Shown here: one piece after another, positions 58,298 to 64,000 of the stretch
Layout of the letters: the number at the start of each line of letters is the position of its first letter
How positions within the stretch are numbered: position 1 is the first letter of the stretch
Assembly (NCBI GenBank): GCA_002005505.1
Contig: KV908345.1
Location: forward strand, 237,501 to 301,500
Direction: 5' to 3'
DNA: 64,000 bases
From: Botryococcus braunii
Taxonomy: Eukaryota; Chlorophyta; Trebouxiophyceae
Notes under the pieces: model-generated
The model's input: the letters and a program-made list of their open reading frames with translations, nothing else
Database searches by the model: none
What the model was told of the DNA's origin: nothing
Made by a program: the position numbers and the translations under genes

Positions 58298-58345
58298 GAA
58301 AGAAGGAATCTTACACCCAGGACCAGCCACTAGGGCTGAAGACAG
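58298..58345 (-). mobile_element. LINE 3'-end remnant (stem-loop tail)
   Basis: AGAAAGAAGGAATCTTACAC, then CCAGGACCAGCCACTAGGGCTG, is the reverse complement of a LINE 3' end like that at about 39968-40011. The hairpin arms CAGCC/GGCTG are kept while the loop differs. Confidence 0.45.
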
Positions 58346-58494
58346 ACGACTGAAGGGCACCGGGACAAAAAAGTCCGTGCCCGTAGCCGCCAGGCCGACG
58401 GTAACAAACCCATCAGGGTCGAAAATTAAAACCCGTTTTCTAAGAAACAGTCCGCCTGTCTTTGCTCGACCATGTTTGGAGGAAGCTCGGTCAG

Positions 58495-58662
58495 AGAGAG
58501 GAAGGAAGAAAGAAAGGAGGAAAGGAAGGAAGGAAGGAAGGAAGGAAGGAAGGAAGGAAGGAAGGAAGGAAGGAAGGAGGGAGGGAAGGAAGGAAGGAAG
58601 GAAGGAAGGAGGGAAGGAAACATATCATCCAGAACCAGCCATTCTGGCTGAAGGGATGATGA
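58495..58662 (-). mobile_element. LINE 3'-end remnant with expanded (GGAA)n tail
   Basis: A (GGAA) run with few interruptions (58500-58619) directly abuts CATCCAGAACCAGCCATTCT and GGCTGAAGGGATGA, the reverse complement of the LINE 3' end. The hairpin CAGCCATTCTGGCTG is perfect here. The ATG7 stop codon is only 13 bases further on, so this lies in the ATG7 3' UTR or just past it. Confidence 0.6.
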
Positions 58663-58674
58663 GAGGGTGTACGA

Positions 58675-64000
<5,326 letters not shown>

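Overview
This window looks like a repeat-rich nuclear genome of the green lineage that builds cilia. A charophyte alga such as Chara is my best guess, by inference only. The evidence is: split genes with GT/AG introns; a tubulin tyrosine ligase-like (TTLL) gene; ATG7; Ty3/gypsy elements with a C-terminal chromodomain; a Ty1/copia element; a LINE; and very dense (CT)n, (CA)n and (GA)n microsatellites. Most long open frames coding for Ser-Leu, His-Thr or Arg-Glu runs are only microsatellites. I saw no tRNA, rRNA or CRISPR array.

Layout. At 1-285 there is a 33-bp minisatellite. A minus-strand gene of unknown function starts at 4341 and runs off the left edge; five exons (4341-4264, 4104-3768, 3060-2890, 1711-1603, 886-722) join with matching splice phases. 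Facing away from it, a TTLL-family gene runs on the plus strand from about 5.7 kb to its stop at 13461.

From 10.24 kb to 56.4 kb the window is an imperfect tandem array of a segment of about 5 kb that carries the last TTLL exons. Unit 1 holds the intact 3' end of the gene. Units 2-4 are degenerate copies beginning inside a TTLL exon and sharing a stop codon, and the head of a fifth copy is cut off by microsatellites at 56.4 kb. Mobile elements have landed in the later units: a TIR element (18578-18989) and a CT-rich tandem array in unit 2; in unit 3 a 195-bp insertion, a defective copia element (23842-36857) with a young gypsy element nested inside it (27330-33791), and a 5'-truncated LINE (38382-40011); in unit 4 a 12.2-kb three-LTR gypsy array (41263-53439). 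Target-site duplications can be read directly for all of these insertions.

From 56.6 to 58.6 kb there are two small unproven reading frames and LINE 3'-end remnants. From 58675 to the right edge is the 3' half of ATG7 on the minus strand, five exons with matching phases and microsatellite-filled introns. The host genes (autophagy E1 enzyme, tubulin modification, one unknown) show no shared pathway. The main interest is structural: exon-array duplication, nested and recombinant retrotransposons, and a LINE 3' stem-loop linked to microsatellite tails.
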